Shown here: positions 52,450 to 60,411 of the stretch, piece after piece
How positions within the stretch are numbered: the stretch's first letter is position 1
How the letters are laid out: every line of letters starts with the position of its first letter
NCBI RefSeq assembly: GCF_030345705.1
Contig: NZ_JAUASW010000001.1
Location: 1,116,001 to 1,180,000, forward strand
DNA length: 64,000 nucleotides
Reading direction: 5' to 3'
From: Pelomonas sp. SE-A7
Lineage (GTDB): Bacteria; Pseudomonadota; Gammaproteobacteria; Burkholderiales; Burkholderiaceae_C
Made by a program: the position numbers and the translations under genes
Notes under the pieces: generated by a model
Told to the model about the DNA's origin: nothing
Database searches by the model: none
The model's input: the letters and a program-made list of their open reading frames with translations, nothing else

Positions 52450-53670
52450 TCAGGCCCGGGCAGCTCGCAGACTCATGGAGAAAGCGCGCAGCTCAGCAAT
52501 GCCGCTCTCTTCCGCCTTGCGGCACCAGGCTTGCAGGTCCGCCACCAATTGCTCGGCCGACACATTGGTGCGGGTCCAGAGCTGGCGCAGTTCCTCGCGC
52601 ATGGACAGGAGCTTGTCGATTGCCGGGCTGGCGGCGCGGGCACCACTGATGCCAGCCTGTCCATCGGCCGGAATGAAGTCGTTGTCGCGGTGCAGCCAGC
52701 GCTTGGCCAGCTTGAACTGCGCCCACTTGGCGCTGTGCTGTTCGCCCTGGGCCTTCAGCTTGGCCAGTTCGGCAGCGCAGGCGGCCTTGAGGCTGCGGCC
52801 ATAGGCAGCCATCACTTCGTAGCGGTTGGAGATCACCGCCTCCAGCGTGTCCTTGTCGGCCGGCTTGATCTCACCCAGCGTCAGCTTGGGCGCTGTCTTG
52901 CGGACCTTGGCCCAGCCGATCAACTCGAAGGCGCGGATATAGCCCCAGCCGATGTCGAATTCAAAGGGCTTGACCGAGAACTTGGCCGACACCGGATAGG
53001 TGTGGTGGTTGTTGTGCAGTTCTTCGCCGCCGATCAGGATGCCCCAAGGCACCACGTTGCGGGACGCATCAGGCGCTTCGAAGTTGCGATAGCCCCAGTA
53101 GTGACCGATGCCGTTGATCACGCCGGTCGCCCAGACCGGGATCCAGGCCATCTGGATCGCCCAGATGGTGGCGCCGATGGCACCAAACAGGGCCAGGTTG
53201 ATGATCAGCATCAGGCCGACACCCTGCCAGGAGAAGCGCGTGTAGAGATTGCGCTCGATCCAGTCGTCCGGCGTGCCCGTGCCGTACTTGGCCATGGTCT
53301 CCATGTTCTTGGACTCGGCGCGGTAGAGCTCGACGCCGGTCAGCAGCAGGGCCTTGAGGCCGCGGGTCTGCGGGCTGTGCGGATCTTCCTCGGTCTCGCA
53401 CTTGGCGTGGTGCTTGCGGTGGATGGCGACGAATTCCTTGGTCACCATGCCCGTGGTCAGCCACAGCCAGAAGCGGAAGAAATGCGAGGGGATGGGACCC
53501 AGTTCCAAAGCACGGTGCGATTGCGCACGGTGCAGGAAGATGGTCACGCTCAAGATGGTGAAGTGGGTCAGGACCAGGGTGTACAACACGATCTGCCAGG
53601 CGCTGGCGTCCAACAGGCCGTAGCCCAGCCATTGCACCAATGCATCGTGGATGCTCATCAAAACGTTCAT
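52450..53670 (-). CDS. Acyl-CoA/fatty acid desaturase
   Basis: 406 residues with the three histidine boxes HRAQSH (about 47), HRKHH (about 84) and HNNHH (about 219) that hold the di-iron centre of membrane acyl desaturases, plus four membrane helices. The last 130 residues form a non-membrane extension with Lys/Glu/Ala-rich helices, longer than in typical bacterial delta-9 desaturases. It probably introduces a double bond in acyl chains. An 8-bp hairpin lies upstream at 53770. Confidence 0.88.
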   Translation of the reverse strand: MNVLMSIHDALVQWLGYGLLDASAWQIVLYTLVLTHFTILSVTIFLHRAQSHRALELGPIPSHFFRFWLWLTTGMVTKEFVAIHRKHHAKCETEEDPHSPQTRGLKALLLTGVELYRAESKNMETMAKYGTGTPDDWIERNLYTRFSWQGVGLMLIINLALFGAIGATIWAIQMAWIPVWATGVINGIGHYWGYRNFEAPDASRNVVPWGILIGGEELHNNHHTYPVSAKFSVKPFEFDIGWGYIRAFELIGWAKVRKTAPKLTLGEIKPADKDTLEAVISNRYEVMAAYGRSLKAACAAELAKLKAQGEQHSAKWAQFKLAKRWLHRDNDFIPADGQAGISGARAASPAIDKLLSMREELRQLWTRTNVSAEQLVADLQAWCRKAEESGIAELRAFSMSLRAARA

Positions 53671-53769
53671 TCAGTCCTTACCCTGCCCTTGTGGGGCGCC
53701 AAATTGGGGAAACACGAGGCCCGGATTGTAGGCGAGACGCTCTAAATCCGGCCCCCGCAAGCCCGGGTC

Positions 53770-53791
53770 GTTCTTGCGCTTGGGCAAGAAC
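53770..53791. repeat. Palindrome upstream of the desaturase gene
   Basis: GTTCTTGC (53770-53777) and GCAAGAAC (53784-53791) are perfectly complementary around six bases. It lies in the 150-bp gap between the rsmB stop and the desaturase start with no T-tract, so it may be a repressor site for the desaturase or a transcript-end hairpin. No other feature was seen in that gap. Confidence 0.5.
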
Positions 53792-53820
53792 AGTGCAGTT
53801 TGAGACGCTAGCCCGGTATA

Positions 53821-55080
53821 TCAACGGCGCTGCCAGACGGCAGCGAAGAAGCCATCGCTGCCGTGGCGGTGCGGCCAGAGCCTGAGGAATCCCTGGTCGA
53901 CCAGCTCTTCGGCCCGCGCGACCTGGGCCTTGGCCAGCAAGGCACCGGCGTCCAGGAACTCGAAGTCGGGATGGGCCGCGCTGAACTCACGGGCGATTTC
54001 CTCGTTCTCCGCCTCCAGCAGGCTGCAGGTCGCATAGACCAGCCGGCCGCCCGGCTTGAGCATGCGCGCGGCGCTGGCCAGGATGGCGCGCTGCTTTTCT
54101 TGCAACTCGGTCACCGCCTGCGGCGACTGGCGCCACTTGAGGTCGGGATTGCGACGCAGCGTGCCCAGGCCCGAGCAAGGCGCGTCGACCAGCACACGGT
54201 CGATTTTTCCGGCCAGGCGCTTGACCCGGTCATCGCGCTCATGGGCGATCTGGGCCGGGTAGACGTTGGACAGGCCGCTGCGGGCCAGCCGGGGCTTGAG
54301 CGCATCCAGGCGATGGCCGGACACGTCAAAGGCATAGAGGCGGCCGGTATTGCGCATCGCCGCGCCCAGGGCCAGGGTCTTGCCGCCGGCACCGGCGCAG
54401 AAGTCCACGACCATCTCGCTGCGCTTGGCCTCGAGCAGCAGGGCCAGCAGCTGGCTGCCCTCGTCCTGCACCTCGACGCCGCCGCTGGTGAAGATGTCCA
54501 GCTTGTTCAGCGCCGGCTTGCCCTGGGCGCGCAGGCCCCAGGGCGAGTAAGGCGTGGCCTCGGTCGTCACACCTTGAGCGGCGAGTTGGGCCTGGGCTTC
54601 TTCGCGCTTGAGCTTGAGCAGATTGACCCGCAGGTCCAGCGGCGCCGCCTGGTTCATTGCATCGACCAGCGGCCAGAAATCGACCTCGCCCAGTCGCGCC
54701 AGCAGCGGCTCGGCCAGCCAGTCCGGCAGGTTGTGGCGCAGCTTGGGCGCCAATTGGCCCCTGTCGATGCTGGCCACCTGCTTCAGCCATTGCTGTTCGG
54801 TCTCGCTCAGCGCACCGCGCAGAAAAGTCTCGCTGCCCTGCCAGGCCAGCAGACACAGGCGGCGCTCCAGCGCGCCGCTGCCGGATTGAGCCAGATGCTG
54901 AAGCAGCTGGCGCTGGCGCAGCACGGTGTAGACGGTTTCGGCCAGCGTATGGCGTTCGCGCTGGCCCAGCGTCTTGTTCTTGCGGAAGAAGCTCGACACC
55001 ACGGCGTCGGCCGGCGAATCGAGCTTGAGGACGCTGCGCAGCAGCTCGCAGCACATGTCGAGAAGGGCATTAGGATGCAT
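53821..55080 (-). CDS. rsmB: 16S rRNA (cytosine(967)-C(5))-methyltransferase RsmB
   Basis: 419 residues. N-terminal NusB-like domain (about 1-140) then a Rossmann methyltransferase with DFCAGAGGKTLALGAAM (SAM), DAPCSGLGTLRRNPDLKW (catalytic-cycle Cys) and YATCSLLEAEN (nucleophile Cys). Matches RsmB (Fmu) architecture. Overlaps no neighbour; divergent from the DUF1653 gene. Confidence 0.93.
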   Translation of the reverse strand: MHPNALLDMCCELLRSVLKLDSPADAVVSSFFRKNKTLGQRERHTLAETVYTVLRQRQLLQHLAQSGSGALERRLCLLAWQGSETFLRGALSETEQQWLKQVASIDRGQLAPKLRHNLPDWLAEPLLARLGEVDFWPLVDAMNQAAPLDLRVNLLKLKREEAQAQLAAQGVTTEATPYSPWGLRAQGKPALNKLDIFTSGGVEVQDEGSQLLALLLEAKRSEMVVDFCAGAGGKTLALGAAMRNTGRLYAFDVSGHRLDALKPRLARSGLSNVYPAQIAHERDDRVKRLAGKIDRVLVDAPCSGLGTLRRNPDLKWRQSPQAVTELQEKQRAILASAARMLKPGGRLVYATCSLLEAENEEIAREFSAAHPDFEFLDAGALLAKAQVARAEELVDQGFLRLWPHRHGSDGFFAAVWQRR

Positions 55081-55115
55081 GGCGCCGATTATCCCAGGCC
55101 CTTGCGCCGCCCCAG

Positions 55116-55355
55116 ATGAGCTCAGACGACCTGCCCCCGCTCCCCGCCACTCCGCCCGGCCGCTACCGCCACTACAAGGGCGGCGAGTACGAGGTCATGG
55201 GCGTGGCGAGGCACAGTGAAACGCTGGAGCCGCTGGTGGTCTACCGGCCGCTCTACAACGCCACGGGCCTCTGGGTGCGGCCCCACGAGATGTTCTTCGG
55301 CAGCCTGGAGATCGATGGGGTCCTGGTCCGGCGCTTCGCGCCCGTGGAGGCATGA
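55116..55355 (+). CDS. DUF1653 domain protein
   Basis: 79 residues: GRYRHYKGGEYEVMGVARHSET followed by VVYRPLY and WVRPHEMFFG, the DUF1653 pattern. Small soluble protein of unknown role. The stop overlaps the next gene's ATG (ATGA at 55352-55355). Confidence 0.85.
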   Translation: MSSDDLPPLPATPPGRYRHYKGGEYEVMGVARHSETLEPLVVYRPLYNATGLWVRPHEMFFGSLEIDGVLVRRFAPVEA

Positions 55356-56005
55356 GCGGCCGCCTGCTTCGCCAGTTGCGGATGCGGCCGCGCCTGCTGA
55401 CCGCCATCGGATTCGGCGCGGCCCTGGCGGTGGCCTGGCCCGGCCTGCCCCTGGTCACCCGCCTGCTGCTGGGCTGGACCAGCGGTGTCTGGCTCTACCT
55501 GCTGCTGATCCTGGTGCTGATGCGCGGCACCGATGCCCATCACCTGAAGCAGCGGGCCATCGCCCAGGCCGACAGCATGACGGCCGTGCTGCTGCTGGCC
55601 ATGGTGGGCGCCCTGGCCAGCCTGGCCGCCATAGCGCTGGAGCTGAACCGCGTCCGGCATGGCGTCAACGTGATCGAGGGCTGGCCCTATCTGCTGCTGG
55701 CCGTGGGCACGGTGGCCGGCACCTGGCTGCTGCTGCCGGTGGAATTCGCCCTCGCCTATGCCAGCCTCTATCACCGGGGCGAGGGGCCGCATGGCCTGGA
55801 GTTTCCGGGCAACGGCGAAGTGCCCGACTACGGCGATTTCCTTTACTTCGCGGTCACGCTGGCCGCGACCTCGCAGACCTCGGACGTCACGGTCAGCGCG
55901 CGGCCGGTGCGGCGCCTGGTCCTGGTCCAGGCCGTGCTGTCCTTCGTCTTCAACACCGGGGTGCTGGCGCTGACGATCAACGTGCTGGCCGGCCTGGTCG
56001 GCTGA
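55352..56005 (+). CDS. DUF1345 family membrane protein
   Basis: 217 residues, five predicted membrane helices, with DYGDFLYFAVTLAATSQTSDV, a DUF1345 hallmark. Function unknown. Translationally coupled to the upstream DUF1653 gene; convergent with purN, leaving 3 bp between stops. Confidence 0.82.
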   Translation: MSGRLLRQLRMRPRLLTAIGFGAALAVAWPGLPLVTRLLLGWTSGVWLYLLLILVLMRGTDAHHLKQRAIAQADSMTAVLLLAMVGALASLAAIALELNRVRHGVNVIEGWPYLLLAVGTVAGTWLLLPVEFALAYASLYHRGEGPHGLEFPGNGEVPDYGDFLYFAVTLAATSQTSDVTVSARPVRRLVLVQAVLSFVFNTGVLALTINVLAGLVG

Positions 56006-56008
56006 AGC

Positions 56009-56635
56009 TCAGCTGAAAGACTGCGATTCGCCGGCGAGCTGGACGACACGCTCGCCCTCGATCCGCAACTGGCCCTCGATGAACCAGCGCACGGCGCGCG
56101 GATACATGCGGTGCTCCTGAACCAGCACACGGGCGGCCAGCTTGGACGCATCGTCACCATCCAGCACCGGCACGACGGCCTGCGCCACGATGGCGCCATG
56201 GTCCAGCTCGGCGGTGACGAAGTGCACCGTCGCACCGGCGAAGCGGCAGCCAGCCTCGATGGCCCGCTCATGCGTGTGCAGGCCGGTGAAGGCCGGCAGC
56301 AGCGAGGGATGGATGTTCAGCATCCGGCCTTCGTAGTGGCGGGTGAAGCCCGGTGTCAGGATGCGCATGAAGCCGGCCAGCACCACCAGATCGGGCGCAA
56401 AGCCATCGATCACGCGCTGCAGCTCGGCATCAAAGGCCTCGCGGCTGGGATAGGCCTTGTGATCCACCACGGCCGTCGCCACACCATGCTCGGCGGCGAA
56501 CTTCAGGCCGGCGGAATCGGGCCGGTTGCTGATCACGGCGGCGATCTCGGCCTGCCAGGCTTCCTGTGCATGGGCCTTGACGATGGCCTCCATGTTGGAG
56601 CCTCGGCCCGAGATCAGAATGACGATGCGTTTCAT
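56009..56635 (-). CDS. purN: Phosphoribosylglycinamide formyltransferase (PurN)
   Basis: 208 residues. ISGRGSNMEAIV near the N-terminus, the catalytic Asn-His-Asp set in NIHPSLLPAF and THERAIEAG...VTAELDHG. It transfers formyl from 10-formyl-THF to GAR; fhs elsewhere in the window makes the donor. Divergent from trpS with a 52-bp gap. Confidence 0.96.
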   Translation of the reverse strand: MKRIVILISGRGSNMEAIVKAHAQEAWQAEIAAVISNRPDSAGLKFAAEHGVATAVVDHKAYPSREAFDAELQRVIDGFAPDLVVLAGFMRILTPGFTRHYEGRMLNIHPSLLPAFTGLHTHERAIEAGCRFAGATVHFVTAELDHGAIVAQAVVPVLDGDDASKLAARVLVQEHRMYPRAVRWFIEGQLRIEGERVVQLAGESQSFS

Positions 56636-56687
56636 GCGGGCAGCAGTGTAGCTGCCTACAATTCGCGACCCTCAGCCGCCTCCCTTC

Positions 56688-57704
56688 ATGACCGAGTCAG
56701 CCACCCCCAGCCAGTCCCGCGAGCGCGTGCTCTCGGGCATGCGTCCGACCGGAGCCCTGCACCTGGGCCATTACCACGGCGCCCTGAAGAACTGGCTGCG
56801 CCTGCAGCAGACCCATGACTGCTTCTTCTTCGTCGCCGACTGGCATGCGCTGACCACGCATTACCAGCAACGCGAGAACCTCGAACACCACGTCTACGAC
56901 ATGGTGGTGGACTGGCTGGCCGCCGGCATAGACGCCGAACAGGCCACGCTCTTCATCCAAAGCCGCATGCCCGAGCATGCCGAGCTGTTCACCCTGCTCG
57001 CCATGAGCACGCCCTCCTCCTGGCTGGAACGCATTCCCAGCTACAAGGACCAGGTCGACAAGAACCGCGAGCTCGCCACCTACGGCTTCCTCGGCTACCC
57101 GCTGCTGCAGGCCGCCGACATCCTGCTCTACAAGGCCTCGGGCGTGCCGGTCGGCGAGGACCAGACCGCCCACGTCGAGATCACCCGCGAGGTCGCGCGC
57201 CGCTTCAACCGCATCTATTGCGGCGAGCAGCCGGTACTGCCGGAACCCCAGGCCCTGCTGACCGAGACCTCGCGCCTGACCGGCCTGGACGGCCAGAAGA
57301 TGAGCAAGAGCGCCGGCAATGCCATCGCCATGCGCGACGCGCCCGAGCTGGTCGAGTCCAAGATCAACACCATGCCCACCGACCCGCAGCGGGTGCGCCG
57401 CAGCGACGCAGGTGATCCGTCGCGCTGCCCGGTCTGGCCGCTGCACCAGGTCTATTCCAGCCTGGACACGAGGGTCGAGCTTGAGCAAGGCTGCCGCACC
57501 GCCTCGATAGGCTGCCTGGACTGCAAGCGCCCCCTGATCGAAGCAATCCAGAAGGAGCAGGCGCCCTGGCGCGAACGCGCCGAGGAGTTGCTGGCCGATC
57601 CGAAAAAGGTGCACTGGATCGTCGAGGTCGGCACCGAGCGCGCGCGTGCGGTCGCACGCAAGACGCTGCGCGAAGTCCGCGGCGCGATCGGCCTGAGCTA
57701 CTGA
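56688..57704 (+). CDS. trpS: Tryptophan--tRNA ligase
   Basis: 338 residues. Class I HIGH-like TGALHLGHY at about 21-29 and KMSKS at about 204-208 (GQKMSKSAGN). DxLLYKASxVPVGEDQxxH is the TrpRS pattern. The first bases read MTESATPSQSRERV. Followed by the DUF3717 gene after 8 bp, on a GTG. Confidence 0.96.
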   Translation: MTESATPSQSRERVLSGMRPTGALHLGHYHGALKNWLRLQQTHDCFFFVADWHALTTHYQQRENLEHHVYDMVVDWLAAGIDAEQATLFIQSRMPEHAELFTLLAMSTPSSWLERIPSYKDQVDKNRELATYGFLGYPLLQAADILLYKASGVPVGEDQTAHVEITREVARRFNRIYCGEQPVLPEPQALLTETSRLTGLDGQKMSKSAGNAIAMRDAPELVESKINTMPTDPQRVRRSDAGDPSRCPVWPLHQVYSSLDTRVELEQGCRTASIGCLDCKRPLIEAIQKEQAPWRERAEELLADPKKVHWIVEVGTERARAVARKTLREVRGAIGLSY

Positions 57705-57712
57705 AGATCGCC

Positions 57713-58135
57713 GTGGCCCGCCTGCACCTCATCGACATCGAGGCGGCCATCAACTGGTGGCGCGAGCGCCGCCCCAGCCTAGACGGCGTGCAAGCCTGCG
57801 CCGAGGTACTGGCCTTGGCCGAGGTCTATGGCCGCATGGCCTACGAACACAGCCGCTGCGTCGAAGAAGAAGCCATGCCGGCCGCGGCCATGCAGGCCTG
57901 GCTCGCCTGGTACGAGAGCACGCCCGACGCGCCCTGCATCGCCATCTGCTCCACCAGCCAGGGTGACGAAGTCTGCAAGGGCTGTGGGCGCAGCTTCGAC
58001 GAGGTGCAGAACTGGCCGGTGCTGACGCCGGTGGAGAAGCGCGAGACCTGGCAGCGCATCACGCTGGAAGCCAGCGCCTGGCGCTTCAACCGCTATGCCG
58101 AGCGGGCGCTGGAGTCGCGGGGGGCGGACGCTTGA
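57713..58135 (+). CDS. DUF3717 plus DUF1289 fusion protein
   Basis: 140 residues from GTG 57713. N-terminal helical DUF3717 (about 1-65, LHLIDIEAAINWWRERR) and C-terminal DUF1289 cysteine cluster with four Cys (CIAIC and CKGC at about 74-94). A predicted zinc- or iron-binding small protein, commonly found in Burkholderiales. The TGA overlaps the MATE start codon (TTGA at 58132-58135). Confidence 0.82.
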   Translation: MARLHLIDIEAAINWWRERRPSLDGVQACAEVLALAEVYGRMAYEHSRCVEEEAMPAAAMQAWLAWYESTPDAPCIAICSTSQGDEVCKGCGRSFDEVQNWPVLTPVEKRETWQRITLEASAWRFNRYAERALESRGADA

Positions 58136-59505
58136 GCAGCCCGTTCCGGCACAGCCTTTCACGCATCCTGCCGCTGGCCTGGCCGGTCTTCATCGGCCAG
58201 TTGGCTGTGTTGGCCTTCTCGACCATAGACACCGTGCTGGTCGGCCGCTATTCGGCCACCGACCTGGCTTCGCTGGCGGTTGGCGCAGCGGTCTACATGA
58301 CGGTCTTCGTAGGCCTGATGGGCGTGGTGCTGGCGGTGATGCCGCTGTCGGGCCAGCATTTCGGCGCCGGCCGGCTGCGCGAGGCCGGTGACGAATTGCA
58401 CCAGGCGGTCTGGACAGCGCTGATGCTGTCCCTGCCCGGCCTGGCCGTCCTGTTGATGCCCGATCCTTTTCTGTGGATCGCGCGTACCAGCCCCGAGGTC
58501 GAGACCAAGATCCGGCACTATCTATTGGCCCTGGCGCCCGCCCTGCCTGCGGCCCTGGTGTTCACCGCCTACCGCGGCTTCAACACCGCCGTCTCGCGGC
58601 CCAAGATGGTGATGCTGCTGCAGCTGGCGGCTCTGCTGCTCAAGCTGCCGCTGACGGCCCTGCTGATCCACGGCCACGGCGACTGGCTACCAGCACTGGG
58701 CGTGGTTGGCTGCGGAATCGCCACCTCGGTGGTGATGTGGATTCAGGTGGCCGTCACACTGGGCATCACGCGCCGCGACCCGTTCTATGCCAAGTTCGGC
58801 CTGCACGAAGGCCGTGGCCTGCACCGACCACGCTGGGCGGCGATGTGCGAATTGCTGAAGCTGGGCGTGCCCATGGGCTGCTCGATCGTGATCGAGGTCA
58901 GCGGCTTCACCTTCATGGCCATCTTCATCGCACGCCTGGGCGCCACGGCCGTGGCCGGCCATCAGTTGGCGATGAACCTGGTGTCGCTGCTCTTCATGAT
59001 GCCGCTGGCCCTGGCCAATGCCAGCTCCACCCTGGTGGCGCAACGCATAGGCGCTAGGGACCCGGCCGATGCCGCTCGGCTCGGCTGGCACGGCCTGATC
59101 ACGGCCGTGCTCCTCGCCGCCGTCAATGGCGGCCTGCTGGCGCTGGGCCGCCAGAGCGTGCTCGGCCTCTATACGAACGACGCCGCCGTGGTGGCCGCGG
59201 CCATGCCGCTGCTGGTCTGGCTCTGGTTCTTTCACACGGCCGATGCGGCCCAGACCGTGGCAGCCTTCGTGCTGCGCTCGTACCGCATCGCCACCGCGCC
59301 CATGGTGGTCTATGCCCTGGCCATCTGGGGCGTGGGCATGGCGGGCGGCTATTGGCTGGCCTTCTCGCGGCCGGTCGAGGCGCTGGCCGGCGCCCAGGGT
59401 TTCTGGGCTGCGGCCACGGTCGGCCTGGTCGTCGCGGCCGCCGGCATGACGGCCGTGCTGGCCTGGGTGCACCGGCAGGAAGCCGCCGAGTCGGCTAGGG
59501 CCTGA
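58132..59505 (+). CDS. MATE family efflux transporter
   Basis: 457 residues, twelve membrane helices, in two MatE repeats. The TTG start overlaps the previous stop. Family motif stretches AVLAFSTIDTVLVGRYS, and VSGFTFMAIFIARLGATAVAG in the second half. Na+- or H+-driven drug or metabolite exporter. Its 3' end overlaps the convergent RidA gene by 11 bp (59495-59505). Confidence 0.9.
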   Translation: MSSPFRHSLSRILPLAWPVFIGQLAVLAFSTIDTVLVGRYSATDLASLAVGAAVYMTVFVGLMGVVLAVMPLSGQHFGAGRLREAGDELHQAVWTALMLSLPGLAVLLMPDPFLWIARTSPEVETKIRHYLLALAPALPAALVFTAYRGFNTAVSRPKMVMLLQLAALLLKLPLTALLIHGHGDWLPALGVVGCGIATSVVMWIQVAVTLGITRRDPFYAKFGLHEGRGLHRPRWAAMCELLKLGVPMGCSIVIEVSGFTFMAIFIARLGATAVAGHQLAMNLVSLLFMMPLALANASSTLVAQRIGARDPADAARLGWHGLITAVLLAAVNGGLLALGRQSVLGLYTNDAAVVAAAMPLLVWLWFFHTADAAQTVAAFVLRSYRIATAPMVVYALAIWGVGMAGGYWLAFSRPVEALAGAQGFWAAATVGLVVAAAGMTAVLAWVHRQEAAESARA

Positions 59506-60004
59506 CCGCGGTCACCTCGATCTCGACCAGCCAACCCGGCAGGACCAGGCCGGCCACCTGCATCACCGAGCGCGAAGGCAGATTGGGCTGGGCCGCATGG
59601 CCGAAATGCTCGCGGTAGGCCGCCATGAAGCCTTCGAAATCCATGCGCCCTCCCTTGGCCGGATCGCCGACCAGGAAGACCTGCATCTTGATCACGTCGC
59701 CCATGGACAGGCCCAGACCCTTGAGCGTTCGCTCTATCGCGGCCAGCGTGCCTTGCGTCTGCAACTTGGTATCGCCATAGGCTGCCAAAGAGCCGGCCGG
59801 CGCCTTGTCGTCCACCACCGGCGGCACGGCACCGCTGAGGAAGACCAGGGTGCGCCCGGCCGGCACCTCGACCGCGCTGGCAATCGGGAAGTTGGAGCCG
59901 GGAATCTTGTGCCGCACGACGGGCGCCGTATCGGCCTTGATCGCCTGGCTCGCCAGCAGCAGGCCGGTCAGCAGGGCGGTGCGGATCATCATGGGTCTCT
60001 TCAT
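59495..60004 (-). CDS. Exported RidA family protein
   Basis: 169 residues with a Sec-type signal peptide (1-24, cleavage after AIKA) followed by a complete RidA domain. The key arginine is conserved at Arg145 in LPSRSVMQV, the position that binds imino-acid carboxylate in E. coli RidA (Arg105). RidA proteins hydrolyse reactive enamines/imines; an exported copy would act in the periplasm. Last gene of the oxidase-cytochrome-RidA run; ATG overlaps the cytochrome stop. Confidence 0.88.
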   Translation of the reverse strand: MKRPMMIRTALLTGLLLASQAIKADTAPVVRHKIPGSNFPIASAVEVPAGRTLVFLSGAVPPVVDDKAPAGSLAAYGDTKLQTQGTLAAIERTLKGLGLSMGDVIKMQVFLVGDPAKGGRMDFEGFMAAYREHFGHAAQPNLPSRSVMQVAGLVLPGWLVEIEVTAVRP

Positions 60005-60408
60005 GGCTTCTCCTTCTGTTCTGGATGTTGGGGGCGCAGCGCCTTGACCTCCTCAGGCCGAGTCGCCTCGTAGTCCGGCTTGCCGAAGCGCTGCCGGACC
60101 AGGCTGGATACGGCGGCAATCTGGGCGTCGTCCAGCTGCCAGCCAAAGGCCGGCATGGCACCGCGGCCGTTCAGCACGGTCAGCAAGACAAATTCCTTGC
60201 TGGCCAGCTTGCCATTGCCTGCCAAAGCCGGGTAGCTGGCGGCGCCGCTCGCTCCGCGCCCGTCCGGCATGTGGCAGCCAGCGCAGATCGAGGCATAGAG
60301 CTTGGGCCCGTCGCGCTGCTGGAAACGCCAGCCATTCGAGAACTGGGCGTCGTCCGCCTGGGCCAGCGGGGTGGACAGCAGCAACACGGCGCAAAGGCGA
60401 ATCTTCAT
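60001..60408 (-). CDS. Class I c-type cytochrome, exported
   Basis: 135 residues. Signal peptide (1-18), heme-binding CAGCH at 42-46, axial Met probably Met85 in RGAMPAF, and a Pro/Glu-rich tail. Monoheme electron carrier in the periplasm. Between the oxidase gene (3-bp gap) and RidA (4-bp overlap), so it is translated with both. A natural electron acceptor for the flavin enzyme. Confidence 0.9.
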   Translation of the reverse strand: MKIRLCAVLLLSTPLAQADDAQFSNGWRFQQRDGPKLYASICAGCHMPDGRGASGAASYPALAGNGKLASKEFVLLTVLNGRGAMPAFGWQLDDAQIAAVSSLVRQRFGKPDYEATRPEEVKALRPQHPEQKEKP

Positions 60409-60411
60409 GGC

